Source: Roseobacter ponti
GTDB lineage: Bacteria > Pseudomonadota > Alphaproteobacteria > Rhodobacterales > Rhodobacteraceae
Assembly: GCF_012932215.1 (NCBI RefSeq)
Contig: NZ_CP048788.1
Span: forward strand, 868,001-932,000
Direction: 5' to 3'
Length of the DNA stretch: 64,000 nucleotides
Below, one piece after another: positions 52,024 through 60,138 of the stretch (positions are counted from its first letter, which is position 1; every line of letters begins with the position of its first letter). The notes under the pieces are model-generated. The model was not told the DNA's origin. It saw only the letters and a list, made by a program, of their open reading frames with translations, and ran no database searches. The translations under genes were made by a program, and so were the position numbers.

Positions 52024-53556
52024 ATGAAAGACATTCTTGAACAGCTCGAAGACCGGCGCGGGACGGCGCGTCTCGGCGGCGGGCAGAAACGCATTGATGC
52101 GCAGCATTCACGCGGCAAGCTGACAGCGCGCGAGCGTGTGGACCTTCTGCTCGATGAAGACAGCTTCGAAGAATTCGATATGTTTGTCACGCACCGCTGC
52201 ACGGATTTCGGCATGGAACAGCAGAAACCGGCGGGTGACGGTGTGGTCACGGGGTGGGGCACAATCAACGGTCGGCTTGTTTATGTCTTCAGTCAGGACT
52301 TTACGGTTCTGGGCGGGTCCGTGTCGGAGACCCACGCCAGAAAGATCTGCAAGATCATGGATATGGCGGTGCAGAATGGCGCGCCTGTCATCGGGATCAA
52401 CGATTCCGGCGGCGCCCGCATTCAGGAAGGTGTGGACAGTCTCGCAGGCTATGGCGAGATTTTTCAGCGGAACATTCAGGCCTCAGGCGTGGTGCCGCAG
52501 ATCAGCGTTATTATGGGCCCCTGTGCCGGCGGCGCCGTCTATTCACCCGCGATGACCGATTTCATTTTTATGGTCAAAGACAGCTCGTATATGTTTGTGA
52601 CAGGCCCCGATGTCGTAAAAACCGTTACCAACGAACAGGTTACCGCAGAGCAGCTCGGTGGTGCCGGCACACACACGCGCAAATCCTCTGTAGCAGATGC
52701 CGCATTTGAAAATGACGTCGAGGCGCTGGCCGAAGTGCGCCGCCTTGTGGATTTCCTGCCGTCCAACAACCGCGAAAAGCCGCCCGTGCGACCATTTTTC
52801 GATGATCCGGAGCGCATCGAGCCCTCGCTTGATACGCTGGTGCCGGAAAATCCGAACACGCCCTACGATATGGCCGAGTTGATCACCAAGCTTGCCGACG
52901 AGGGTGATTTTTACGAAATCCAGGCGGAGTTCGCCCGCAACATCGTGACCGGATTTATCCGCATCGAGGGGCGCACGGTGGGTGTGGTGGCCAACCAGCC
53001 CATGGTGCTTGCGGGATGTCTGGACATCGACAGTTCGCGCAAGGCCGCGCGGTTTGTACGGTTTTGCGACGCCTTTGAGATCCCGATCCTGACCCTGATT
53101 GACGTGCCGGGTTTTCTGCCCGGTACGAGCCAGGAATACGGCGGCGTGATCAAACACGGTGCCAAACTGCTGTACGCCTATGGCGAGGCAACCGTACCGA
53201 TGGTGACGGTCATTACACGCAAGGCCTATGGCGGGGCTTACGTGGTGATGTCCTCCAAGCACCTGCGGTCGGATTTCAACTACGCCTGGCCCACGGCGGA
53301 AATTGCGGTGATGGGGGCCAAAGGGGCGACCGAGATCGTACACCGGGGCGATCTGGGTGATCCGGAGAAGATCGCGAAACACACGGCGGATTATGAAGAG
53401 CGCTTCGCCAACCCCTTTGTCGCGGCTGAACGGGGCTTTGTGGATGAGGTGATCATGCCGCGTACGACGCGCAAGCGCATCGCGCGTGCCTTCGCCAGCC
53501 TGCGCAACAAGCAGGCGCACATGCCGTGGAAAAAGCACGACAATATTCCGCTGTAG
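52024..53556 (+). CDS. pccB: Propionyl-CoA carboxylase beta subunit
   Basis: This 510-residue carboxyltransferase subunit transfers CO2 from carboxybiotin to propionyl-CoA. Signatures are the [32 protein letters not shown] segment and the C-terminal oxyanion stretch [23 protein letters not shown]. The length and the closing [10 protein letters not shown] fit PccB rather than AccD or MccB. The ATG at 52024 is preceded by GGGGTCCGG. It is controlled by PccR via the array upstream. Biotin carboxylase subunit pccA lies 2.9 kb downstream. Confidence 0.96.
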   Translation: MKDILEQLEDRRGTARLGGGQKRIDAQHSRGKLTARERVDLLLDEDSFEEFDMFVTHRCTDFGMEQQKPAGDGVVTGWGTINGRLVYVFSQDFTVLGGSVSETHARKICKIMDMAVQNGAPVIGINDSGGARIQEGVDSLAGYGEIFQRNIQASGVVPQISVIMGPCAGGAVYSPAMTDFIFMVKDSSYMFVTGPDVVKTVTNEQVTAEQLGGAGTHTRKSSVADAAFENDVEALAEVRRLVDFLPSNNREKPPVRPFFDDPERIEPSLDTLVPENPNTPYDMAELITKLADEGDFYEIQAEFARNIVTGFIRIEGRTVGVVANQPMVLAGCLDIDSSRKAARFVRFCDAFEIPILTLIDVPGFLPGTSQEYGGVIKHGAKLLYAYGEATVPMVTVITRKAYGGAYVVMSSKHLRSDFNYAWPTAEIAVMGAKGATEIVHRGDLGDPEKIAKHTADYEERFANPFVAAERGFVDEVIMPRTTRKRIARAFASLRNKQAHMPWKKHDNIPL

Positions 53557-53610
53557 CCCCGGAGGGAACTGATATGATGACCCCCGCGTTCGCTTGGAAA
53601 GGAGCGAAAA

Positions 53611-53874
53611 ATGGCGAAATCACACGGCAAAAGCATCAGGGACGAGGAAACCTACGAAGCCCTGCGCGATCAGGGAGCCTCAAAGGAGAAAGCGGCCCGG
53701 ATCGCCAATGCCAAAGCCAGCGACAGCCAGTCGCCGTCGCAAAAGGGGGGCAGGCAGCCACCCTACGAGGAGTGGACCAGAGACGACCTTTATTCCCGCG
53801 CGCAGGAGCTCGGGATCGAGGGTCGCTCGGATATGGACAAGGACGCTCTGGTCGAGGCGCTGCGCAACCACTGA
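53611..53874 (+). CDS. Small Rho_N-domain (DUF7218-type) protein
   Basis: This 87-residue basic protein has an N-terminal segment MAKSHGKSIRDEETYEALRD then KEKAARIANAKA, of the family often called DUF7218. A C-terminal Rho termination factor N-terminal-like fold follows (WTRDDLYSRAQELGIEGRSDM, DALVEALRNH). Rho_N modules bind nucleic acid or protein; the function here is unknown. It is 54 bases after pccB with an SD (GGAAAGGAG) and so may be cotranscribed. Confidence 0.8.
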   Translation: MAKSHGKSIRDEETYEALRDQGASKEKAARIANAKASDSQSPSQKGGRQPPYEEWTRDDLYSRAQELGIEGRSDMDKDALVEALRNH

Positions 53875-53893
53875 GCGCTGCGGGGTTGCGCGC

Positions 53894-54292
53894 GTGACCC
53901 TCTTTCACAACATCAGCGACGCCCCGGAACATGTGGCTCCCTTTTCGCACGCGGTGGAGGCGGACGGCTGGGTGATCCTGACCGGGCAGATGCCCACGGT
54001 GCCAGGCGCGCCGCAGGCAGACCTGCCCGGCGGTGTCGCAGCGCAGACCGACCAGGTGATGAAAAACCTGCAGACCGTTCTCGCCGGGCTCGGGCTTGAT
54101 CTGAGCGATGTGTTGCAGTGCCGTTGTTTTCTTACGGAATTCGAACGCGATTACGCCGACTTCAACGCAACTTACAAAAGCTGGTTTCCGGCGGACAGAT
54201 TGCCCGCGCGAACCACGGTGGGTGTGACGGCGCTGGCCGTTGGCGCGCTGGTCGAGATCGATTGTGTGGCACGCAGGAGGGACGCGACATGA
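53894..54292 (+). CDS. RidA family protein
   Basis: This 132-residue protein has the YjgF/RidA fold, including FSHAVEADGWVILTGQMP and the C-terminal PARTTVGVTALAVGALVEIDCVA (Arg that binds substrate carboxylate). RidA members hydrolyse reactive enamine/imine intermediates such as 2-aminoacrylate. A GTG start (53894) is the one consistent with the family N-terminus. It overlaps the next cupin gene by 4 bases, so the two form a coupled unit. Its link to propionyl-CoA metabolism is unclear. Confidence 0.85.
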   Translation: MTLFHNISDAPEHVAPFSHAVEADGWVILTGQMPTVPGAPQADLPGGVAAQTDQVMKNLQTVLAGLGLDLSDVLQCRCFLTEFERDYADFNATYKSWFPADRLPARTTVGVTALAVGALVEIDCVARRRDAT

Positions 54293-54687
54293 CAAAACTC
54301 TGGAGTAATCAGGCTTTCACGATCAGCCATGCGGATGCAGGCCGGTTTGAGGGCAAGGGGCTGCGGCCATTCTTTGAGTACCGCGAACTGGGGATCAGTT
54401 CCGCGACAAAGGGCGCTTATGGTGCCCATGTGATCCGTGCGGTGCCCGGCATGGAAAGCCCTGCTGCCTGGCACAGTCACGACCTCGATTTTCAGATGGT
54501 TTACGTGACCCGGGGCTGGGTTGTTTTCGAGTATGAAGAAACCGGCGAGCACATGCTGCGTGAAGGATCCTGCGTGCTGCAACCGCCCGGGATCCGGCAC
54601 CGCGAGGTCCGCCATTCCGACGATCTGGAACTGCTGGAAATCATATCCCCCGCTGCCTTTGACACAAAGGATGAGGCGGCGCCGTGA
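54289..54687 (+). CDS. Cupin domain-containing protein
   Basis: This 132-residue single-domain cupin shows the two motifs roughly as PAAWHSHDLDFQMVYVTRGWVVFEYEE (first, with His and a metal-binding arrangement) and HMLREGSCVLQPPGIRHREVRHS (second). It is coupled by 4-base overlaps to RidA before and the next gene after. Cupins range from sensors to dioxygenases; no enzyme class can be given. Confidence 0.85.
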   Translation: MTKLWSNQAFTISHADAGRFEGKGLRPFFEYRELGISSATKGAYGAHVIRAVPGMESPAAWHSHDLDFQMVYVTRGWVVFEYEETGEHMLREGSCVLQPPGIRHREVRHSDDLELLEIISPAAFDTKDEAAP

Positions 54688-55064
54688 GTACCGGGCTGAC
54701 ATATGTCACGGAAGCTGCGGGTGTTCCTGACGCTTTGCAGGTGCCGTCCGGGCAGGCGATGGATCTTTTCGAGGTTCTGGTGGACCGGGTGGATGCCGAG
54801 ACATGGATACGTTTCCGCTTTGTCGCACCCTCGATTGCGCGTGCGCGCGGCGAGATCAGTTTTTTCGACGTGCAGGACGATTTTGAACATCTGTGCACCC
54901 GTGTGGCGCTGCCTTATCTCAAAGAACGGGACCTCAGTGCCGATGCCGTGGTAGTCAGCCTTCTCGACCGGCCGGCGGAATTCGGTCAGGCGGATGACAC
55001 TCTCACGCAGTTCATCGAAGTCTTTCGTATCAAGAATGGCATCTGCGCCTGGGAGGCTTTATGA
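54684..55064 (+). CDS. DUF6497-like conserved protein
   Basis: This 126-residue cytoplasmic protein has AGVPDALQVPSGQAMDLFEVLVD, then ETWIRFRFVAP, an aspartate-rich middle (FDVQDDFEHLCTRVALPYLK) and the closing FIEVFRIKNGICAWEAL. I recognise the arrangement as DUF6497 of Rhodobacterales, but not with certainty. It overlaps the cupin gene by 4 bases, the last member of the RidA-cupin-DUF6497 coupled trio. Function unknown. Confidence 0.65.
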   Translation: MSTGLTYVTEAAGVPDALQVPSGQAMDLFEVLVDRVDAETWIRFRFVAPSIARARGEISFFDVQDDFEHLCTRVALPYLKERDLSADAVVVSLLDRPAEFGQADDTLTQFIEVFRIKNGICAWEAL

Positions 55065-55245
55065 CACCCTCCTTCTTTGCGGCATTGCGGTCACATCGGG
55101 GGCTGCCGCATATCCGTCCGTATTCTTTGCCGGGTTTGTGCGCTACACTGCGTCACGGGCTGCATATCATGGCCCGGAACAGTATCCCGCGCCGCGCAAA
55201 GTCAGCTTCTGCAGGGCCGGGTGAGGCAGAAAACAGGAGACATAA

Positions 55246-55386
55246 ATGTCCGGAACAATCAGATTACTGGCCGTATTCGGCCTGGCCGCATTCGTTGCGG
55301 CCTGCGCCCAGGAGCAGGAAGAATTTGTTGTGGTCGACCCCGAGCCGATCTCAACTGAGCCGACCTACACCGGCAAGTACAAGTAA
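55246..55386 (+). CDS. Small lipoprotein, 46 residues
   Basis: This very short exported gene has a signal peptide MSGTIRLLAVFGLAAFVAAC ending in a lipobox (VAAC, Cys20). The mature part is only 26 residues, acidic then ending in PTYTGKYK. A good SD (AGGAGA) precedes the ATG. It is probably a small envelope lipoprotein. Function unknown; the 181 bases before it show no gene I accept. Confidence 0.75.
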   Translation: MSGTIRLLAVFGLAAFVAACAQEQEEFVVVDPEPISTEPTYTGKYK

Positions 55387-55458
55387 AACCACTGCGGGGC
55401 AGGCTTCCGGGCCTGTCTCGTCGCCGCCTGCGTCCCGCTGGTCTGACGGGGGGCTATC

Positions 55459-55815
55459 ATGCTGAAACATCGCGGTTTTCCGGGGCGATTGCCCGGCACA
55501 GACTATCAGTTCACACTCAGGCGATTTAATCCGCGCGGTGTCACACCGATCACTGCGCGCGAGCGTTTTCGCGACCGAAAGCCTGCCGACCGGCGCGCCG
55601 ATGCTGCGTTTTTCGCCGCACTCTGGGAGCACTTCGGCGCGGAACCCTTTGAGCGCGGCAACCTTGATGCAGGCAGGCTCTCCTGGCTCTTTGGCCGCGA
55701 GGTGCTGCCGGCAACCGACCCCTTTGATCCGGAGAGTTACGAGGCCCTTCTGGTAATCAATGTACCGGTCGCCCGTGCTTCCTTTCCCGAAGCTTTTGCG
55801 GAGGGATCGGCGTGA
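55459..55815 (+). CDS. Hypothetical protein, 118 residues
   Basis: This protein has no family I recognise. It contains an arginine-rich middle (ITARERFRDRKPADRRADAAFF) and ends SFPEAFAEGSA. No signal peptide or membrane helix is present, so it should be cytoplasmic. The ATG follows GGGGGC. Its codon use is normal, and it is between two lipoproteins, on the same strand as pccB and pccA. Confidence 0.6.
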   Translation: MLKHRGFPGRLPGTDYQFTLRRFNPRGVTPITARERFRDRKPADRRADAAFFAALWEHFGAEPFERGNLDAGRLSWLFGREVLPATDPFDPESYEALLVINVPVARASFPEAFAEGSA

Positions 55816-56113
55816 ATTTGCCTGCCCCTTGCTTAAACCGGCAAGTGTCGGCTTATGCACACGGCAGCCGCGCCAGCGCGTTGCGCGGCACAACCTCTGC
55901 GCGTATCGTAAATGCTGCAGGCTGGTGCGTATATCCCCGCCCTGGTTCTGCGTACAAACTTCGTACCCCTTCCCCTGGCGGACAGATCAGCGCACAAGGC
56001 TCTGAACTGTCCGCCTTTTTCGTGGACAGCGGCTTTGGCGCCGGTGTAAATGATATCTGTCAGCGGCCGCAGAAAGACGGTCGGGCGAAAGGCAAAGCAA
56101 AGAGGTTCCCCTC
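55816..56113. other. Intergenic region between the 118-residue gene and the 68-residue lipoprotein
   Basis: Roughly 300 bases with no convincing gene; a frame starting at a GTG overlapping the previous stop lacks any family feature and runs into the next gene. It has a short hairpin CTGTCC...GGACAG near 56007 with a T-rich loop that is not a standard terminator. Confidence 0.4.
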
Positions 56114-56320
56114 GTGCAGTTCAGACATTTCATATACGCGGTTGCATCCTGCACCCTTCTGGCCGCCTGCGGCAATACGGTCACCGAACAGTCGCTGGGC
56201 GGTGCCGTCATCGGTGCCGGTGCGGCGGTCGTTGTCAGCGGCAGTGTCCTGCAGGGCGCGGCCATCGGTGCCGCCGGTAATCTGGCCTACTGCCAGCTTA
56301 ACCCGGGGCGGTGCAACTGA
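56114..56320 (+). CDS. Small glycine-zipper lipoprotein, 68 residues
   Basis: This is an exported protein with a signal peptide and lipobox (LLAAC, Cys19), starting at a GTG. The mature part has a glycine-zipper-like stretch GGAVIGAGAAVVVSGSVLQGAAIGAAG, which is typical of small envelope lipoproteins, and a C-terminal cysteine pair (CQLNPGRC). A GAGG SD-like sequence precedes it. Function unknown. Confidence 0.75.
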   Translation: MQFRHFIYAVASCTLLAACGNTVTEQSLGGAVIGAGAAVVVSGSVLQGAAIGAAGNLAYCQLNPGRCN

Positions 56321-56351
56321 CCGCAGTGCCGGACTGAAAACCTTGCATTCA

Positions 56352-56374
56352 CCGCATGCAACACCTGCATGCGG
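56352..56374. repeat. Perfect 9-bp hairpin upstream of pccA
   Basis: CCGCATGCA, ACACC, TGCATGCGG. It is 97 bases before the pccA start and 31 bases after the small lipoprotein stop. Without a T-run it is either a processing/attenuation element or a dyad-binding site; a TTGCAT...ATGCAA repeat overlaps it. Confidence 0.55.
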
Positions 56375-56470
56375 CCCGTTGCGTTTGCGCAGTGCGCCTC
56401 TGCGCAGCCTTACCGGACAGATCAGCCCTGCTGCCTGCCCCACTGTCACCCTTTTGAAAAAGGACATCCG

Positions 56471-58516
56471 ATGTTCAGCAAGATCCTGATCGCTAACCGT
56501 GGAGAAATCGCCTGTCGGGTCATCAAGACCGCGCGCAAGATGGGCATCACAACAGTGGCGGTTTATTCTGACGCTGACAAACAGGCGCTGCACGTTCGGA
56601 TGGCCGATGAGGCGGTATATATCGGACCGCCGCCTGCCAACCAGTCTTACATCGTGATCGATAAGGTGATGGAGGCGGTGAAGTCCTCCGGCGCGCAGGC
56701 CGTGCATCCGGGGTATGGGTTTCTGTCGGAAAACGCGAAGTTTGCCGAAGCACTTGATGCCGCGGGTGTTGCCTTTGTGGGGCCGCCTGTCGGTGCCATT
56801 GAGAAGATGGGCGACAAGATCACCTCCAAGAAAATCGCGCAGGAGGCCGGGGTTTCGACCGTGCCCGGCTATATGGGCCTGATCGCCGATGCCGATGAAG
56901 CGGTGAAGATCTCCGGCGAAATCGGCTATCCGGTGATGATCAAGGCCTCCGCGGGTGGTGGTGGCAAGGGCATGCGGATTGCCTGGGACGATGCAGAGGC
57001 GCGCGAAGGCTTTCAGTCGTCGAAAAACGAGGCGGCGAATTCTTTTGGTGACGACCGGATCTTCATCGAGAAATTCGTTACCCAGCCGCGCCATATCGAG
57101 ATTCAGGTACTCTGCGATGCGCATGGCAACGGCATCTATCTGGGCGAGCGCGAGTGCTCGATTCAACGCCGGAACCAGAAGGTTGTCGAAGAGGCCCCGA
57201 GCCCGTTTCTGGATGAAGCGACGCGCAAAGCGATGGGAGAACAAGCCGTCGCACTGGCGCAGGCCGTGGGATATACCTCCGCCGGCACGGTTGAGTTTAT
57301 CGTCGATGGCGAGAAGAACTTTTATTTCCTTGAGATGAACACGCGCCTGCAGGTGGAGCACCCGGTGACAGAACTTATCACCGGTGTTGATCTGGTGGAA
57401 CAGATGATCCGGGTCGCCAATGGCGAAAAGCTCTCGATCAGTCAGAAGGACGTGACCCTGACCGGCTGGGCCATCGAAAACCGGCTTTATGCCGAAGATC
57501 CTTACCGTGGCTTTCTGCCCTCCATCGGGCGGCTGACGAGGTATCGTCCGCCTGCTGAGGTTGCGGCGGGCCCCTTGCTGCAGGAGGGCACCTGGCAGGG
57601 CGACGCGCCGGCTGGCGATCTGGCGGTGCGCAATGATACCGGTGTCTTTGAGGGCGGCGAGATCAGCATGTTCTATGACCCGATGATCGCCAAGCTCTGT
57701 ACCTGGGCGCGGACCCGGGCCGGGGCCATCGAGCAGATGCGCGTGGCGCTCGACAGCTTTGAGGTCGAAGGGATCGGACATAACCTGCCGTTCCTGTCCG
57801 CAGTGATGGATCACCCGAGATTTGTGTCCGGAGAAATCACGACGGCCTTTATCGCCGAAGAATACCCGGAAGGGTTCACAGGCGTGACACTGCCCGACGC
57901 GGAACTCGCGCGGATTGCGGCAGCGACGGCGGCGATGCACCGGGTGGCCGAAATCCGGCGTGCGAGGGTCTCAGGCCGGATGGACAACCATGAGCGAAAA
58001 GTAGGTTCGGACTGGAATGTGAGCCTTGGCGGGCATTCTTATGATGTCGTGACCAGTGCCGATACAGGCGGGGCGACCGTGCGGTTTGAGGACGGCAAAG
58101 AGCTGCGGGTCAGCGGGGCCTGGACGCCGGGCGATCAGCTTGCGGAGATGACGGTGGACGGTCGTGCGCTGGTGCTGAAGGTGGGCAAGATCAGCGGAGG
58201 GTTCCGGATCCGGACGCGCGGTGCTGATCTCAAAGTGCATGTACGCACCCCGCGTCAGGCAGAACTGGCGCGGAAAATGCCCGAAAAGCTGCCACCGGAT
58301 ACGTCAAAGATGCTGCTTTGCCCGATGCCGGGGCTTATCGTCAAACTGAATGTCGCGGCGGGCGACGAGGTGCAGGAAGGGCAGGCGCTCTGCACCATCG
58401 AGGCGATGAAAATGGAAAACATTCTGCGCGCCGAGCGCAAGGGTGTGGTCTCAAAGGTCAACGCGGGAGAAGGCGACAGCCTGGCCGTGGATGATGTGAT
58501 CATGGAGTTCGAATAA
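56471..58516 (+). CDS. pccA: Propionyl-CoA carboxylase alpha subunit (biotin carboxylase and BCCP)
   Basis: This 681-residue biotin-dependent subunit has an N-terminal biotin carboxylase domain (FSKILIANRGEIACRVIKTA at 2-21, then the ATP-grasp loop KASAGGGGKGMRIAWD), then the BT linker and the C-terminal biotinyl domain with EAMKMEN, whose Lys647 carries biotin. With PccB it makes (S)-methylmalonyl-CoA from propionyl-CoA. The ATG at 56471 is 9 bases after an AAGGA sequence. It is separated from pccB by 2.9 kb of small genes, an arrangement seen in Roseobacters. Confidence 0.96.
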   Translation: MFSKILIANRGEIACRVIKTARKMGITTVAVYSDADKQALHVRMADEAVYIGPPPANQSYIVIDKVMEAVKSSGAQAVHPGYGFLSENAKFAEALDAAGVAFVGPPVGAIEKMGDKITSKKIAQEAGVSTVPGYMGLIADADEAVKISGEIGYPVMIKASAGGGGKGMRIAWDDAEAREGFQSSKNEAANSFGDDRIFIEKFVTQPRHIEIQVLCDAHGNGIYLGERECSIQRRNQKVVEEAPSPFLDEATRKAMGEQAVALAQAVGYTSAGTVEFIVDGEKNFYFLEMNTRLQVEHPVTELITGVDLVEQMIRVANGEKLSISQKDVTLTGWAIENRLYAEDPYRGFLPSIGRLTRYRPPAEVAAGPLLQEGTWQGDAPAGDLAVRNDTGVFEGGEISMFYDPMIAKLCTWARTRAGAIEQMRVALDSFEVEGIGHNLPFLSAVMDHPRFVSGEITTAFIAEEYPEGFTGVTLPDAELARIAAATAAMHRVAEIRRARVSGRMDNHERKVGSDWNVSLGGHSYDVVTSADTGGATVRFEDGKELRVSGAWTPGDQLAEMTVDGRALVLKVGKISGGFRIRTRGADLKVHVRTPRQAELARKMPEKLPPDTSKMLLCPMPGLIVKLNVAAGDEVQEGQALCTIEAMKMENILRAERKGVVSKVNAGEGDSLAVDDVIMEFE

Positions 58517-58566
58517 GGCGTGACCTGCTCGGGCAACATATTGCCGGGCCGCGGGGCGGTGTGGGA

Positions 58567-59031
58567 TCAGTTTGTGCCGCCGGCGCGGGCCCGTTCCTTG
58601 GCCTCGCGAATTTCCCTCTGGCGGATCGGCATCTTGTCGATGCTGCGTGAGATTTCGCGTCCGTCCCAGGGGAAAGGTTTGCGCACGTTCACAGTGCCCT
58701 CTTTGTTGATGATCACCAGCATAAAGCCGCGCGGACGCAGTTTGCGCCGCAGATCGGACTCCGCGTCAGGGTCGGTGTCGCTGATCACCACAACGTCGCG
58801 TTCGCGCATTGCCGGCTCGCGGGAGCGCAAAAGTTCCAGCTGTTCAATGAACATCGGATCGTCCGGCGTGTCGGCAAATACGACCAGCGGGCGCTTTTTC
58901 CACTTAAATTGGTTTAAATCCACCTCAGTTACATCGACAAAGAGTGGATCTGCGACAGTTTCCTCAGCCGTTCCCGGTACGGGTGCAGCTGCAAAAAAGC
59001 TCATCAGAACAACGGGTAGCAGTCTTTTCAT
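58567..59031 (-). CDS. DUF4174 family exported protein
   Basis: This 154-residue protein has a signal peptide (about 1-22, LLPVVLMSFFAAAPVPGTA). A thioredoxin-like fold of the DUF4174 type follows, with RPLVVFADTPDDPMFIEQLELL and VVISDTDPD, but no CxxC redox motif. The C-terminal part is helical and charged. It is convergent with pccA and divergent from the sulfotransferase-like gene. Function unknown. Confidence 0.78.
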   Translation of the reverse strand: MKRLLPVVLMSFFAAAPVPGTAEETVADPLFVDVTEVDLNQFKWKKRPLVVFADTPDDPMFIEQLELLRSREPAMRERDVVVISDTDPDAESDLRRKLRPRGFMLVIINKEGTVNVRKPFPWDGREISRSIDKMPIRQREIREAKERARAGGTN

Positions 59032-59196
59032 TATTTCTCCTGATGCACCATATATAACCCCTGTTTCGGGATATGCGATGGGGAAGACGTGGGATTTTGC
59101 CATTAAAACTGCGGCAAGAGGTCCGGGTGTATGATCGCGCAGGACGCGTCAGGCGGGCTTTCGCAGCCGATCGTCGCCAACCGGGCAGGGAAAGTC

Positions 59197-60138
59197 ATGG
59201 ATGTTATTCTTCATCTTGGTGCGCATCGCACCGCGACCACAGGGTTTCAGGACTATATGCGGCGCCACAAGGCACCGCTGGCAGAGCAGCATGTTGGTTT
59301 CTGGGGGCCGGGGAGGACGCGCCGCGGCCTGTTTTCGGGAATTATTCCGGGTCCTGTAGCGGCGCGCGGACGCGATCTGCGGACGCGGGGAGAGGGCAGG
59401 GTGCAGCTGCGTTTGAAGGGCGCGCGCCTGCGCGGTGTGAAAACGCTCGTGGTGAGCGACGAAAACATGCTGGGTGCGGTGCGTGAGAACCTTTGCGAAG
59501 GCAGCCTTTACCCTTCGGCGGGTGAGCGTATGGCGCGTTTTGCGCGCGCTTTTGACGGAGAGATCAGCGGCCTGTTGCTCTCGGTGCGCAGTCTGGAGCT
59601 CTGGTGGTGCTCGGCGCTGGCTTTCGGCGTCTCGCGCGGCCACCCGCTGCCAATGAGAAACAAGCTGGCGATGATCGCAGGGTCGCAGCGGGGCTGGCGC
59701 GATGTGATTACCGATGTGGCCTGTGCGGTGCCCGGTGTTCCGATCCGGGTGATGCCTTTTGAAAGCTTTGCGGGCCGGGCGGATATTTTTCTTGCACGCG
59801 GTACCGGTATCGATGCGCCGCCCGACAACGACCGGCAGTGGCTCAACCGCGCGCCCGGACTGCCGGATCTGCGCCGTGTGCTGACGGAGCGCGGCACCGA
59901 AGCTGCGGAACTGCCCTTTGGCATGGGCCGCTGGAACCCTTTTTCGAACGAACAGCATGCCGCGCTGCGCGAAGTGTATGCGGATGATATTATGTGGCTG
60001 ACCGCCGGTGCAGATGGCCTGGCGACGCTGACAGAGGACCGGATCCGGACAAGAGCGGGGACAACTCCGCCGGCCGGGTCAGACAAAAAAGGACAACCCG
60101 ATGAGCACGAAGAAAGACAAGTGGCGCGGCCTGGCTGA
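59197..60138 (+). CDS. Sulfotransferase-like protein overlapping the mutase gene
   Basis: This 313-residue protein begins [22 protein letters not shown], a GAHRTATT loop resembling the 5'-phosphosulfate-binding P-loop of PAPS-dependent sulfotransferases and related families. The rest matches no well-known family in my reading. It overlaps the methylmalonyl-CoA mutase start by 38 bases in a different frame, so the C-terminal [18 protein letters not shown] is coded inside the mutase gene. A role in propionyl-CoA metabolism is unclear; it could be an accident of gene order. Confidence 0.65.
   Translation: MDVILHLGAHRTATTGFQDYMRRHKAPLAEQHVGFWGPGRTRRGLFSGIIPGPVAARGRDLRTRGEGRVQLRLKGARLRGVKTLVVSDENMLGAVRENLCEGSLYPSAGERMARFARAFDGEISGLLLSVRSLELWWCSALAFGVSRGHPLPMRNKLAMIAGSQRGWRDVITDVACAVPGVPIRVMPFESFAGRADIFLARGTGIDAPPDNDRQWLNRAPGLPDLRRVLTERGTEAAELPFGMGRWNPFSNEQHAALREVYADDIMWLTAGADGLATLTEDRIRTRAGTTPPAGSDKKGQPDEHEERQVARPG

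Noticed and set aside
55061-55465. 134-codon frame beginning with ATG overlapping the DUF6497-like stop
   Set aside because: It overlaps most of the 46-residue lipoprotein gene, has irregular serine/arginine-rich composition and ends inside the next gene. The lipoprotein with SD and lipobox is the better call.
55812-56489. 225-codon frame starting at a GTG overlapping the 118-residue gene stop
   Set aside because: It runs through the 68-residue lipoprotein gene and into pccA, and its composition shows no family or domain pattern.
56060-57940. 626-codon frame antisense to pccA
   Set aside because: Mirror of a strongly coding biotin carboxylase gene; no start context or domain.
58527-58551. 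Hairpin between convergent pccA and the DUF4174 gene as a terminator
   Set aside because: The stem has a mismatch and no T-run follows on either strand, so it was not called.
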